This document shows, piece by piece, positions 8,971 through 18,174 of a DNA stretch of 64,000 bases (positions are counted from its first letter, which is position 1; every line of letters starts with the position of its first letter). Origin of the DNA: Alphaproteobacteria bacterium (GTDB lineage: Bacteria > Pseudomonadota > Alphaproteobacteria > Micropepsales > Micropepsaceae). A program made the translations under genes and the position numbers. The notes beneath the pieces are model-generated. The model saw only the letters and a program-made list of their open reading frames with translations, was not told the DNA's origin and ran no database searches. The stretch covers positions 1 to 64,000 of the forward strand of contig JAICHV010000004.1 of NCBI GenBank assembly GCA_025924715.1, given 5' to 3'.

Positions 8971-9611
8971 GGCGCGCGGACGCCGGGTCTATCATTTTTT
9001 TGCCGGTCGGCGCATGTGGGAGATATTGCATGCCCAGGTCGTGCATGCGGAATCCCTCGCAACATGCAGGTTTTTCGCCAAGCCATTCGCGTACATTATC
9101 GGAGTTTCCACATGTGCGGTGCGGCGGGCCCGGGAGGGACCTCAATGGCTGGGCGCGATGCCGCAGGCGAACGAAATATTCGGTTTTGCGAGCAGCGACT
9201 ACGAAGTGTTGCATTGCAAAGGGCGTTTGGACAAGCCAACCTATTCCGCCCAGCCTGGCGTTATCTGAAACGGGGGGCGGCTATCGCGGAAGTCTTACGA
9301 CGGGTCAATGCGCGAACGGTGTTTTTTTAAGACCGGTCGGTTTGCCGCCGGCCCCCTCTGGCTGCTGTTTGCGGTAAAACCCAAGTGGCAGCGCCAACAC
9401 TGCTGGCGCTGCTTCGGGTTTGCCTCGCCCGAGGGTGATTGTCGCGAGAGATCACAGAGCTTTGATTGCACAAGACTGGTGACCGGCAAGCTACCTGAGG
9501 GGCGTCTTTCAATTTGTCCAAAAAAAGAGGCCGCGGTATGGCCCTTATGCGGCGGTATGATAAGGAGTTTGGGACCAGCCGGTGATGGGCCGGGCGGCGA
9601 AGGGGGATTGA
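8971..9611. other. 641-bp intergenic region
   Basis: Several short overlapping frames on both strands show no motif, no consistent start and codon use unlike the neighbours. A T7 run lies at about 8994-9000 shortly after the esterase stop, but without a good preceding stem. A strong inverted repeat is present at 9377-9421 (listed separately). The last ~80 bp is probably the promoter/leader of the 9612 gene, with an AGGGGG ribosome-binding site at 9601-9606. Confidence 0.5.
9377..9421. other. Two-tier inverted repeat (hairpin)
   Basis: A perfect 9-bp stem GCAGCGCCA/TGGCGCTGC with a 7-nt loop (9388-9412) is enclosed by a second complementary pair AAACCC/GGGTTT (9377-9382 and 9416-9421). There is no U-tract directly after it, so it is not a classic terminator. 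It could be a protein-binding site, an RNA structure or a relic. Confidence 0.55.
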
Positions 9612-11489
9612 TTGTTTGAATTGTGCAGATCGGCTTCGGCCCGACAAAAGGGCTGGGCCAAGCTGGCGGTCGCTTGTGCTGGCTCATTCATGGCCTCCAT
9701 CGCAGTCATAGTCGTGGGCGATTATTCGAACCGCCTGGCGGCCGTTCATTCTGATAACGGCGCGGTCTTTTATTCCTATCTTTACGAACATAGCACCGAG
9801 TTTGCGCAAGATCCTTTTGCCGCTCCGGGCATCCATTGGCTTTGGGGGTCGATCTGCTTCTGGGGTCCGGTTTTGGCTCATAAATATTTGGATATTGATT
9901 CCCGCATTCCCGATGTTGCGTTCCTGTTTCTGCAAATATTTCTTCTGGGATTTTCTGTTTTCATATTGACGAGGAAAATAGCCCAATCTTTGACTGCGGC
10001 CTTTGCCTCGATGGGCGCTGCGATCATTCTTCAGCCCTGGGTTTGGAATTTGGCGGCCTATCCGATGTGGATAGACTTGCCTCTTTATACAACTCTGGCT
10101 GTGGCGCTCAGCGTTTGTGCGGCAGCAGCATTACTAAGCGGCCGAAATTCCCTGGCATGGCTGCTTCTTTTTTTGATTGCGCTGATCCATCCGATAATTG
10201 CCATTGATCTGCTGGTGATGTTGTCGGCATGGCTATGGTTGAACCGCCGGCAGCTGGAAAGGCCGGCACCGCCAAAGTTCATCGTCTCGTTGCTTGTCCT
10301 TTTGCCGCTTTTTGCTCCTTTTCTCATCCGGCTTGGCTTTAGTGAACCGGTTTTAACTGCAAAGGAACATTGGGAATCCGTAGCAAAGCACATGCATTCG
10401 GTCCCCTGGGGGAACAGTTCTCTTTTCAAAGATCTCGCTTCTAAGGCCGCAAGCTTTTTCCTGCTTATGGCCTGCTTTTGGAAACAGATACTCGCTTTGC
10501 CGCTCACGCAGCGCCGTTTTCTGCTCGCTGCCGCACTGGGAACATTGGCGCTCGGGACGGTTCAGCTTGTCGGTATTGAACTTAAGATGGCGGATGTCGC
10601 GCTCACCATGGGATTGCGCACTGTGTCCATCTTAGTTCTGCTGCTTTGGCCGTTCCTGTTTGCCTTTGTCTTTTCGGGAAGGGTATTGGTGACGTTCGAG
10701 GCCTTTTTCACGTTCCTCTTGGCCATTGCCTGCTGGTATCGCATCGAGGGCGGAATTCCGGCCTATAATCTTATTCTTCTTGCTGCTTTCCTGAATGGGC
10801 CCTTCCGGGGAGATGTCCGCCGCAGGCTTATCTACTGTTTGGTATTGTCGCTTGTGCCGCTTTTGGTATTGCTAGCCGGACATCCCCGATGGATTTTCTG
10901 GCACGCCATGGGTGAGGTAAGCGTCCAATATTATGTCGAGGCAATTGTCGGCTCGGCCATCCTTGCCGATTTTCTGACGGTGCGGGTCTTGGCAAAACCT
11001 ATTATGACGCTCGCCGCGGCTGGCCTTGTCCTGTTTGCCCTGATTCAGGCCCGCGCGGCCGGGATGCAAACCCACGATCCTTTTCTGACGTCCTTGCGCG
11101 AAGCGGAGCTATGGGCCCGGGAGCACACGGCGCCAGGGACTATATTCCTCGCCAATGTGGTCGGATGGCGCACGCTTTCGCAGCGCCCGGCCGCGATGCT
11201 GAATCCGGACATGACCGAAGAAATTTACACGCCGTTCCGTAGCATCCGCGATCGCAACGACTATCTTTTTGCATTGTACGGACTATCCGGGCGGTGGCGT
11301 GCCATGGGTATCAGTGGGATTAATACCGCCAGCATGCAGGGCTATATGCGGCTGAAGGCATCGGATTTTGCGCGCATCGGCCATGATTTCCATGCCCGCT
11401 ATCTGGTTCGCGGCCAGTCCGAACCGGCGTTGGATTTCCCCATCGTCTTCCAAAATTCGGGATACCGCATCTACCGATTGCCGATGTGA
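9612..11489 (+). CDS. Large multi-pass membrane protein, GT-C glycosyltransferase-like
   Basis: A 625-residue integral membrane protein with about 11-13 hydrophobic segments and a soluble C-terminal ~130-residue periplasmic-type tail. After the first segment (near residue 30) comes a long extracytoplasmic loop with acidic residues (HSDNGAVFYSYLYEHS, then AQDPF), the layout of GT-C enzymes that use polyprenyl-phosphate sugars. I recognise no specific family. TTG at 9612 is chosen because of the AGGGGG ribosome-binding site 5 bp upstream. It is followed after 14 bp by an asparagine-synthetase gene. Base composition is noticeably more AT-rich than the flagellar genes. Candidate acceptor-side arabinosyl- or other pentosyltransferase, given the DprE1/E2 genes downstream; this is inference. 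Confidence 0.6.
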   Translation: MFELCRSASARQKGWAKLAVACAGSFMASIAVIVVGDYSNRLAAVHSDNGAVFYSYLYEHSTEFAQDPFAAPGIHWLWGSICFWGPVLAHKYLDIDSRIPDVAFLFLQIFLLGFSVFILTRKIAQSLTAAFASMGAAIILQPWVWNLAAYPMWIDLPLYTTLAVALSVCAAAALLSGRNSLAWLLLFLIALIHPIIAIDLLVMLSAWLWLNRRQLERPAPPKFIVSLLVLLPLFAPFLIRLGFSEPVLTAKEHWESVAKHMHSVPWGNSSLFKDLASKAASFFLLMACFWKQILALPLTQRRFLLAAALGTLALGTVQLVGIELKMADVALTMGLRTVSILVLLLWPFLFAFVFSGRVLVTFEAFFTFLLAIACWYRIEGGIPAYNLILLAAFLNGPFRGDVRRRLIYCLVLSLVPLLVLLAGHPRWIFWHAMGEVSVQYYVEAIVGSAILADFLTVRVLAKPIMTLAAAGLVLFALIQARAAGMQTHDPFLTSLREAELWAREHTAPGTIFLANVVGWRTLSQRPAAMLNPDMTEEIYTPFRSIRDRNDYLFALYGLSGRWRAMGISGINTASMQGYMRLKASDFARIGHDFHARYLVRGQSEPALDFPIVFQNSGYRIYRLPM

Positions 11490-11503
11490 GGTAAAACTAC
11501 ACC

Positions 11504-13399
11504 GTGTGCGGAATTTTTGGTTGGATAAGCTTTGGGGAAGATCTGCGCGCTGGACAGCGGGCATCGGCGCGGGTCGCTTTGCGCTCGCTGGAACACAGAG
11601 GGCCGGACGCCGAAGGCACGGCCGAATTGCCGGGCTTGTTTGTCGGACACCGGCGACTCAGCATCATCGACCTGAGCGACGCCGCCAACCAACCTTTCCG
11701 GTCGCCGGAGTCCAGCGCGCTGCTGACCTATAATGGCGAAGTATACAATTATATCGAACTGCGGCCGGAGTTGGAGAAGTTGGGCGTGCAATTTCGTACC
11801 CACTCCGACACCGAGGTCGTCTATTGGGCCCTCCGTCATTGGGGCGCCGGGGCGCTGGCGCGCTTTGACGGTATGTTTGCGGGCGCCTGGCACGATCCGG
11901 CGGCCGACGAACATCTTATTTTCCGCGACGCGATGGGGCAGAAACCCCTTTATTACTACCTCTATGACGGCGGGCTGATCTATGCGTCGGAACTCCGGGC
12001 GCTTCTTGCCTTGGAAGGATTCAATTGGAAAATCGACCGGGACAATTTCCGCCAGTTTTTGTCGCACGCTTATTATCCCTGGGACACGACGCCCATTCAA
12101 GGAATCCGCAAATTGCTGCCAGGGTCGCTGTTGCGGATTTCGCGCGGGAAAACCGAGGAACACCGGTGGTGGCAGTCGACACCGGGGCAGGATGTCTTCG
12201 ACATCACCCCCGACGAAGCCGTCGATGAATGCGTAGCTTTGCTCACCGACAGTTGCCGCAAAACCCTCAGGTCCGATGTGCCGGTCGGTGTTTTTCTATC
12301 CGGCGGCATCGACAGCACGCTGGTCTACAAATTATGCGCGGCGGAAGGGCGCGATCCTTCCGCTTTCACAGTGACCATGTCCGAACCGGATTATGATGAA
12401 GGGGCCAAGGCGCGCGAGGTTGTATCCGTCACAGGCAGCCAAGGCCACCATCGCGAATTTGATTTCAATCCGGTGCTGCTGCGGCAAGCCATGACGGATG
12501 TATTTGCCAAGATGGACGAACCCCACGGCGATCCGGGCTACATAAACGCCTTCGCGATCTCCAAAGCTGCGCGCCCCGACGTTACCGTGGCGATAGCGGG
12601 GGATGGCGCCGATGAATTGTTCTGCGGGTATCTTCCGTTCAAAGCCGCCCAATTTGCCGGCTTTGCCGAAGCGTTCCCCGACATTTTTGCCCGGGGCGCG
12701 CGCAAGTTTGCGCACATGCTACCTGGGAGCGATGGATACGTCGGTCTCCAATTCAAGCTCCTGTCCTTTCTGAATGGCCTTGGAAAGCCGCCGCTGGAGC
12801 GCTTCAACCTTTGGCTTTCGACTCTCGATCAAAGCGAATTTGCGGCCTTGACGGGCTTGAACGACGGCGCGGAGGTTTTTTCCTTTCCCCCCTCGTTGGA
12901 GGCGGCACTGGCCGATATGAACCCCCTCGACCAGATGAGCTACTGCTATCAGCAAATATTTCTTCCCGAATTTGTCTGCCATCACACCGACCGCGCGGCG
13001 ATGCTGAACGGGTTGGAAGTGCGCGCCCCGTTTTTGTCGACCTCGCTGATCCGCTTTGCCAATCGGCTCCCATCATCCATCCGGATGCGGGATGGCGTCC
13101 TGAAATGGCCACTGCGATCCGCCTTAGCGAAATTGGGATTTTCCAAATCATTGGTGAGGCAGAAAAAGCAGGGGTTCACATTGCCGTTGGCGCGCTGGCA
13201 ACGGCGGGAACTGGCAGCGGGAACGCGGGCCCTTTGCCGCATGGCAGAGTCCGGGGAGGGGTTGCTTGATCGGGTGACCCTTAACAGGATTGTTGATAGC
13301 CACCTTTCCGGCCGGCGCAACCTCTATCGGGTTATTCATTGTCTCGAAGTCTTCCAGGCGTGGCGTCAGCGTTACCCCCATCTGCCGGTGACCCAATGA
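11504..13399 (+). CDS. asnB: Asparagine synthetase (glutamine-hydrolysing), AsnB type
   Basis: Class-II glutamine amidotransferase fused to an ATP-dependent synthetase: glutamine ammonia is passed to an adenylated carboxylate. The 631-residue product starts MCGIFGWI, so Cys2 is the amidotransferase nucleophile. HRGPD follows near residue 32, and the ATP PP-loop LSGGIDST lies near residues 264-271. GTG at 11504 is fixed by the need for Cys2. Members of this family often sit in polysaccharide clusters, where they amidate uronic acids or other acids rather than make free asparagine. The position between a GT-C-like protein and a radical SAM enzyme favours such a role here, but this is inference. 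Confidence 0.88.
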   Translation: MCGIFGWISFGEDLRAGQRASARVALRSLEHRGPDAEGTAELPGLFVGHRRLSIIDLSDAANQPFRSPESSALLTYNGEVYNYIELRPELEKLGVQFRTHSDTEVVYWALRHWGAGALARFDGMFAGAWHDPAADEHLIFRDAMGQKPLYYYLYDGGLIYASELRALLALEGFNWKIDRDNFRQFLSHAYYPWDTTPIQGIRKLLPGSLLRISRGKTEEHRWWQSTPGQDVFDITPDEAVDECVALLTDSCRKTLRSDVPVGVFLSGGIDSTLVYKLCAAEGRDPSAFTVTMSEPDYDEGAKAREVVSVTGSQGHHREFDFNPVLLRQAMTDVFAKMDEPHGDPGYINAFAISKAARPDVTVAIAGDGADELFCGYLPFKAAQFAGFAEAFPDIFARGARKFAHMLPGSDGYVGLQFKLLSFLNGLGKPPLERFNLWLSTLDQSEFAALTGLNDGAEVFSFPPSLEAALADMNPLDQMSYCYQQIFLPEFVCHHTDRAAMLNGLEVRAPFLSTSLIRFANRLPSSIRMRDGVLKWPLRSALAKLGFSKSLVRQKKQGFTLPLARWQRRELAAGTRALCRMAESGEGLLDRVTLNRIVDSHLSGRRNLYRVIHCLEVFQAWRQRYPHLPVTQ

Positions 13400-13462
13400 A
13401 GCCGCATGGACCTTGCGCAGCGGGGCTGATAGGATCACTTGTCCACTTTTAAGGAAAATTCC

Positions 13463-14866
13463 GTGAGATTTGCGCTGGTCGACTTGCAGCTGCCCAACCG
13501 AAAGGCGAATCGCGATCATACCGGCGGTTTCGGCTCTTTTATGCAGGCGGAAGGGATTTTCGGAGCGCTTGTCTCGGGACTCAAGTCTCGCCTGATCAAT
13601 CTCCCGGTTCTAAGTTTTGGCTACACCAGCGCGATGCTGCGCGATAAGGGGCATCAATGCCGATTTTACACGGAAGGTCCGGTGGAGGGGGCCGACGTGA
13701 TCATCATCGCCAGCTCCATGCACAGCTACAGTTACGAAGTCGCGTTTGCCAAAGAACAAAAGCACCGTCATCCCGACGCCAAGGTCGGGTTTTACGGACC
13801 CTTTGCGCAAACCAAGCCTGAATTCTTCCCGGACGCGGACTTCATCATCGGCGGCGAACTTGAATCCGCAATAGAAGCCTTTTTGGCTGGTAAACATAAT
13901 TTTTCCGGTGTGCTGGATTACGGGACAGTGCAGGACCTGACCCGCTTACCCATGCCCGATTGGGAAGGATTTCCGGTCGCACAATATTCCTACTTTCCGA
14001 TGCTGCATCGCAGACCGTTTTTGCCGCTGCAATCTACTCGTGGATGTTCGTTCAATTGTGATTTCTGTCCCTACATGGTTTCGCAAACCAAGTTGTTCCG
14101 CCGGCGTGATCCCAAACATGTGGTGGACGAGATGGAGCGCAATGTCAGGCTGTATGGCATGCGCAGCTTTCTGTTCCGCGATATCTGTTTCACCTTGAAT
14201 AAAAAACACGCAGCGGAAATTGCGGAAGAAATGCTAAGGCGAAATCTCGACCTAGAATGGGGCTGTGAAACTCGATTGGATTGTTTGACAGTGGAGTTGA
14301 TCGACCTTCTTGTCCGGGCAGGAATGCGGGGCGTCAACCTCGGCATTGAATCCGTTTCGAATGACATTCTGAAGGGGGCTGGTAAGAAGAACCCGGAGAT
14401 CGCTCACCAGGAGATGATCATTGCCGCATTGCAGGCGAGGGGGGTGCGGGTCAATGCATTTTATATGTTGGGTCTGCCCGGCGATACTGTCGAGAGCATG
14501 GAGCAGACCATCGACTATGCGTGCAAGCTCAATACGCAAGGGGCGCAATTCTGCATCACAACGCCGTTCCCTGGGACACCGCTCTATGAAACCCAGAAGT
14601 CCCAGCTGATCACCACGGATTTTACGCAATTTACGGAATACAAGCCGGTCGTCGATATCGGTACCGCCACGCCCGCGGATGTCAGTCGTGCCCAGGCGCG
14701 GGCTTATCGGCGCTTTTATTTGCGCCCAGGCTGGATGCTGCGTTATGGTCTGGGCACCTTGCTTCGGCTGATCGCCAACTTTCTTCCGGGTCCGGCACCG
14801 CTTCCGCCCGACCCGCCGAGAAACAATTCGCCGCTCGGCAAAACTCTTTCGGAAGCGGGCGGCTAA
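13463..14866 (+). CDS. B12-binding-like radical SAM protein
   Basis: A 467-residue radical SAM enzyme. The 4Fe-4S motif CSFNCDFC (CxxxCxxC) is at about residues 195-202, and the barrel carries GVNLGIES and YMLGLPGDT as in the B12-binding radical SAM class. The N-terminal ~150 residues resemble a cobalamin-binding Rossmann fold, but no clear DxHxxG motif is seen, so base-off B12 binding is doubtful. The start is set at GTG 13463, which has AAGGA with 7-bp spacing; a TTG at 13439 is possible but has a worse site. The gene ends two bases before a convergent SDR gene. Role unknown: C-methylation or another radical modification of a glycolipid or sugar is plausible. Confidence 0.78.
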   Translation: MRFALVDLQLPNRKANRDHTGGFGSFMQAEGIFGALVSGLKSRLINLPVLSFGYTSAMLRDKGHQCRFYTEGPVEGADVIIIASSMHSYSYEVAFAKEQKHRHPDAKVGFYGPFAQTKPEFFPDADFIIGGELESAIEAFLAGKHNFSGVLDYGTVQDLTRLPMPDWEGFPVAQYSYFPMLHRRPFLPLQSTRGCSFNCDFCPYMVSQTKLFRRRDPKHVVDEMERNVRLYGMRSFLFRDICFTLNKKHAAEIAEEMLRRNLDLEWGCETRLDCLTVELIDLLVRAGMRGVNLGIESVSNDILKGAGKKNPEIAHQEMIIAALQARGVRVNAFYMLGLPGDTVESMEQTIDYACKLNTQGAQFCITTPFPGTPLYETQKSQLITTDFTQFTEYKPVVDIGTATPADVSRAQARAYRRFYLRPGWMLRYGLGTLLRLIANFLPGPAPLPPDPPRNNSPLGKTLSEAGG

Positions 14867-14867
14867 C

Positions 14868-15755
14868 TCAAAGATATTGGGCAATGCCTTCGGCGAAGCT
14901 GCGGGGATGAAAATCAAGATCCCTTTGGGCTTCGTCCGAACGGTACATAGGATGATCGTGCAGGGCTTTTATTTGCTGCACCGGCAGATTCAGAAATGGG
15001 AATAGGCGATCGGCAGAGACGATAAGGGGGCGAAGAGGCGCCAATGGTACTGGGATTACTGGCACGTGCCGGCCGATTCTGTCCTGAATAATGTGTATCA
15101 TGTCCGTCAGTCGTTCCTGGCGAGGGCCGCTTACCGTGTAGATCGCGCCATTTGTTCCTTTTCCTTCCACCAAACCTTGAAAGGCGTCAGCCAGATCCCC
15201 GACATACAGAGGCTGCAGCTTTATCTTCTTCCCTCCAACGACCGGAATCAGCGGCCAGTGGCGCGCCGCGCGGATCAACATTGCCACATTCTTGGTATCA
15301 AGCGGCCCATAGATCAGGCTGGCGCGCAACACCGCCCAGCGCGGCAGCCCGGCTTGAGCGATCATTTTTTCGGCGTTGCGCTTGGACTGCCCGTAGATTC
15401 CGGATGGTTCGATCGCCGAGACAGAACTGAGAAAATATAAGGCGGGCTTTTGGCCTGCGCGGGCTAGGGCACGCAGGAGATGATCGCAAAAGCCCTCATT
15501 GGCGGCGATAACTTCCTGAGGCTTTCCGTTGATCCGGCCGGCCGTGTGAATGATGGCATCGACCTTGTTCCGCATGAAAGCGTTGGCCAGGTCCTGTTCG
15601 ACGTCAAGTCCTAGCTCAACCCATTCCGGGCCTGGAAAGGTGGCCGCGGTTCTCCGGTACGGCGCGACAATGCGATGCCCCCGAGCCTCGAAATGCTCGA
15701 TCAGGGCACGACCCGCAAAACCGGTGGCGCCCGTTATCATCAGTCGAAAGGCCAT
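14868..15755 (-). CDS. NAD-dependent epimerase/dehydratase (extended SDR)
   Basis: A 295-residue extended SDR of nucleotide-sugar or related type. It has the N-terminal dinucleotide motif TGATGFAG (residues 8-15), the conserved catalytic Ser in LSSVSA and the YxxxK pair in YGQSK. The start ATG at 15755 has AGGAT 6 bp upstream. It is convergent with the radical SAM gene (one-base gap) and divergent from the GT2 gene at 15829. The substrate cannot be told from sequence; UDP-glucose 4-epimerase-like or 4-keto-reductase functions are possible. Confidence 0.8.
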   Translation of the reverse strand: MAFRLMITGATGFAGRALIEHFEARGHRIVAPYRRTAATFPGPEWVELGLDVEQDLANAFMRNKVDAIIHTAGRINGKPQEVIAANEGFCDHLLRALARAGQKPALYFLSSVSAIEPSGIYGQSKRNAEKMIAQAGLPRWAVLRASLIYGPLDTKNVAMLIRAARHWPLIPVVGGKKIKLQPLYVGDLADAFQGLVEGKGTNGAIYTVSGPRQERLTDMIHIIQDRIGRHVPVIPVPLAPLRPLIVSADRLFPFLNLPVQQIKALHDHPMYRSDEAQRDLDFHPRSFAEGIAQYL

Positions 15756-15828
15756 TTTTCTATCCTAGCGATTGCGAATTGGATGTCGTAACCTGCTGTA
15801 TATTGATTTCAGGGCGGCTGCATCTATC

Positions 15829-16863
15829 ATGAATTTACCCCCCAAGAATCCCGACTCCGTGGCCCTTACCATCGTAATCCCCGCCTTCAATGAAGCGGAG
15901 AGCGTCCCCGAGCTGGTGGACCGGATTGTAGCCTCGCTCGCAGCGACCCCCTATGCGGGACGATTTGAAATTCTTTTTGTAGACGATGGGTCGACGGATG
16001 GAACGCTGGGGGCCATCCGGCGGGCCGGGCAGGCTCATCCTTGTGTCCGGAGCGCCGTGTTGCGGACCAATATTGGCAAGGCCATGGCACTGATGGTCGG
16101 TTTCAGCAAGGCGCGTGGAGACATCATTGTCACCATGGATGCTGATCTGCAGGACAATCCCGAGGACATTCCGGTCCTGGTAGGCAAATTGGAAAATGAT
16201 CGCCTCGATCTGGTCTGCGGCTGGCGGAAGAAGCGGGAAGATACCAAATTCCGGAAGTTCGGTTCCTGGCTGTTCAATCGGGTTATTCATCGGTTTACGG
16301 GGCTGAATATTCGAGACCAGAATTGCGGGTTCAAAGCCTATCGGTCTTCCTTGACCCGGCGTCTGAACGTATATGGCCATTTTCATCGCCTGATTCCGAT
16401 GCAGGCCTATCTCCTGGGTTACGCCGTTGGCGAGGCGCCTGTCCAGAACAGCGAGCGGAAATATGGGCATTCGAAATATCGCGCCTTTCGCTATGAAGGT
16501 CTATTCGACTTTCTGTCTGTGCTATTTGCGGTGCGGTTCGGTTTTGCGCCGTTACATTTTTTCGGCATCATAAGTCTGTTCTTTGTCGTACCGGGCTTTG
16601 TCATATTGGCCTATCTTTTGGGTGGGCATTTCCTTTTTCTGCTGACAGGCACTGGCGGCGCCATGTTGGTCGAACGACCGCTGCTGACGCTTTCGCTGAC
16701 CCTGGTGCTGACCGGAATCATCATCTTAACTACAGGTTTTGTTTGCGATTTTGTCCTATACCATCATGCGCGCTCGAATATGCCTTCCATTATTGCGTTT
16801 GCCCTGAAAGAGAGTTCAGACGAGCAATATGGCGATACTGTCGAACGCCAGCGGCTTCTTTGA
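15829..16863 (+). CDS. Polyprenyl-phosphate sugar transferase-like GT2 with C-terminal membrane segments
   Basis: A 344-residue GT2 enzyme of the dolichyl-phosphate mannosyltransferase/ArnC type, which loads a sugar onto polyprenyl phosphate at the inner membrane. N-terminal VIPAFNEAESVPELV, FVDDGSTDGT near residue 50, the DADLQDNPED block near 105 and the KYGHSKY-type acceptor region near 215 are visible. Two strong hydrophobic helices occupy the last ~100 residues. The frame opens at TTG 15772; ATG 15829 is chosen because it begins just before the conserved fold. It is followed after 12 bp by the DprE1-like gene, suggesting work on the same lipid carrier. Confidence 0.84.
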   Translation: MNLPPKNPDSVALTIVIPAFNEAESVPELVDRIVASLAATPYAGRFEILFVDDGSTDGTLGAIRRAGQAHPCVRSAVLRTNIGKAMALMVGFSKARGDIIVTMDADLQDNPEDIPVLVGKLENDRLDLVCGWRKKREDTKFRKFGSWLFNRVIHRFTGLNIRDQNCGFKAYRSSLTRRLNVYGHFHRLIPMQAYLLGYAVGEAPVQNSERKYGHSKYRAFRYEGLFDFLSVLFAVRFGFAPLHFFGIISLFFVVPGFVILAYLLGGHFLFLLTGTGGAMLVERPLLTLSLTLVLTGIIILTTGFVCDFVLYHHARSNMPSIIAFALKESSDEQYGDTVERQRLL

Positions 16864-16875
16864 TTTCCTAGGTTC

Positions 16876-18174
16876 ATGTATCCGCGCAAGCCGGCCCAAT
16901 TTCTCAGCATCGACGGCACAACCATAGTCGATGGTTGTCTTGCCGAGCCGGACCGGTATCGCGTGCTTTACGACCGGGACGAGACCAACCCCATCATCGG
17001 TCGCGGTTCTGGCCTTTCCTATGTTGCGGCAAGCATGGGCAAGGATGTCCTATCCATAGGAATGCGGCATTTCGACAGGCTACTGTCGTTCGATACGGAA
17101 ACCGGAATTGTAGAGGCAGAAGCAGGTATCAGCCTTGGCGCACTGCTGCGGTTTCTTCTGCCTCGCGGGTTCATGCTGGCCGTGATGCCGGGTCATCCGA
17201 ACATTTCTCTAGGCGGGTGCATAGCCGCCGACGTGCATGGCAAAAACCCGGTGCGAGACGGTACCTTTCGGGATCACGTGCTTTCATTGGATCTTTGGCA
17301 CCCGCGTTCCGGGTTGCGGCGAGGCGGACCGGGTTCAGTGATTTTTGACGCGAGCTGCGGCGGCTATGGTCTTACGGGGATCATTGTCTCAGCGCGGGTG
17401 CGGGTGCGGCGCGTCGAAGGCGTCAAGGCAAGATTGAACCTGACGCCCGTCAAAAGCTTCGACGAGGCGCACGAGATTTTACAGCAAAGAGCGGCGAGCG
17501 CGGATCTCATCTATAGTTGGCACGACTGGACGAAGCCGAACCGGACATCGGGATTTGTTGTCGAAGGTGCCGTTCTCGAAGAGCAGGGGACGGCAGCCTT
17601 TACAAGGACTGCCGCCTTGCAACCGAGGAGAGGCTTCCCGTTGATGAACCGGGTGACCATTCCGCTATTCAATGCCGCGTACCGGTTTAAAATTTTGCGC
17701 CAGAACGGCGCGGTTCTTCCCCTCCCAGAGATTTTGTTTCCGCTTGCCGGCATGGGATTTTACTTCCGTCTGTATGGCAATGGGCTGCTGGAACACCAGG
17801 TCCTGGTGCCGCATGACAGATGGTCCGCGTATTGGCCTAAGGTGGCCGGCCTTCTTTCCGCTTACGGGGTCCACCCCGTCGTATCCTCGCTGAAACTGTT
17901 CGCCGGTCCGCGTAAAGGTATTTCCTTTGCCGGTGACGGGGTCTCACTGACGATCAATCTGGTCAATGACCGGCGCGGCCGTGAATTTCTGGAGGCGCTT
18001 GACTTACTCGATTGCGACACGGGGGGGGTGGCGAACCCGATCAAGGATTCCCGCCTGGGAAAACAGGCATTTGGCCGTCAAGCGCCGATGCTGATGCAAT
18101 TCATGGAACAGCGTGCCGCGCTGGATCCGAATGGTCAGTTCCGCTCCTGCATGTCGGAAAGACTTGGCTTATGA
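16876..18174 (+). CDS. dprE1: DprE1-like FAD oxidase (polyprenyl-phosphoryl-ribose 2'-oxidase)
   Basis: Homologue of mycobacterial decaprenylphosphoryl-beta-D-ribose oxidase, which with DprE2 epimerises the ribose lipid to arabinose. The 432-residue product has the FAD (PCMH) domain with GRGSGLSYVA near residue 45, the hallmark GGCIAADVHGKN near 115-126 (His is the FAD-contact residue in the family) and GGYGLTGII near 160. The C-terminal KLFAGPRKG and IKDSR blocks carry the conserved Lys (about residue 390, equivalent to Lys418 of M. tuberculosis DprE1). The position of the covalent-inhibitor Cys387 in the mycobacterial enzyme appears to be Thr here (about 359). ATGA overlap with the DprE2-like gene strongly supports the pair. 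An 8-G run lies at 18021-18028. Confidence 0.85.
   Translation: MYPRKPAQFLSIDGTTIVDGCLAEPDRYRVLYDRDETNPIIGRGSGLSYVAASMGKDVLSIGMRHFDRLLSFDTETGIVEAEAGISLGALLRFLLPRGFMLAVMPGHPNISLGGCIAADVHGKNPVRDGTFRDHVLSLDLWHPRSGLRRGGPGSVIFDASCGGYGLTGIIVSARVRVRRVEGVKARLNLTPVKSFDEAHEILQQRAASADLIYSWHDWTKPNRTSGFVVEGAVLEEQGTAAFTRTAALQPRRGFPLMNRVTIPLFNAAYRFKILRQNGAVLPLPEILFPLAGMGFYFRLYGNGLLEHQVLVPHDRWSAYWPKVAGLLSAYGVHPVVSSLKLFAGPRKGISFAGDGVSLTINLVNDRRGREFLEALDLLDCDTGGVANPIKDSRLGKQAFGRQAPMLMQFMEQRAALDPNGQFRSCMSERLGL

Noticed and set aside
8877-9377. 166-codon plus-strand frame overlapping the esterase end
   Set aside because: It lies largely out of frame with a well-supported gene at its start and shows no domain; considered a shadow frame.
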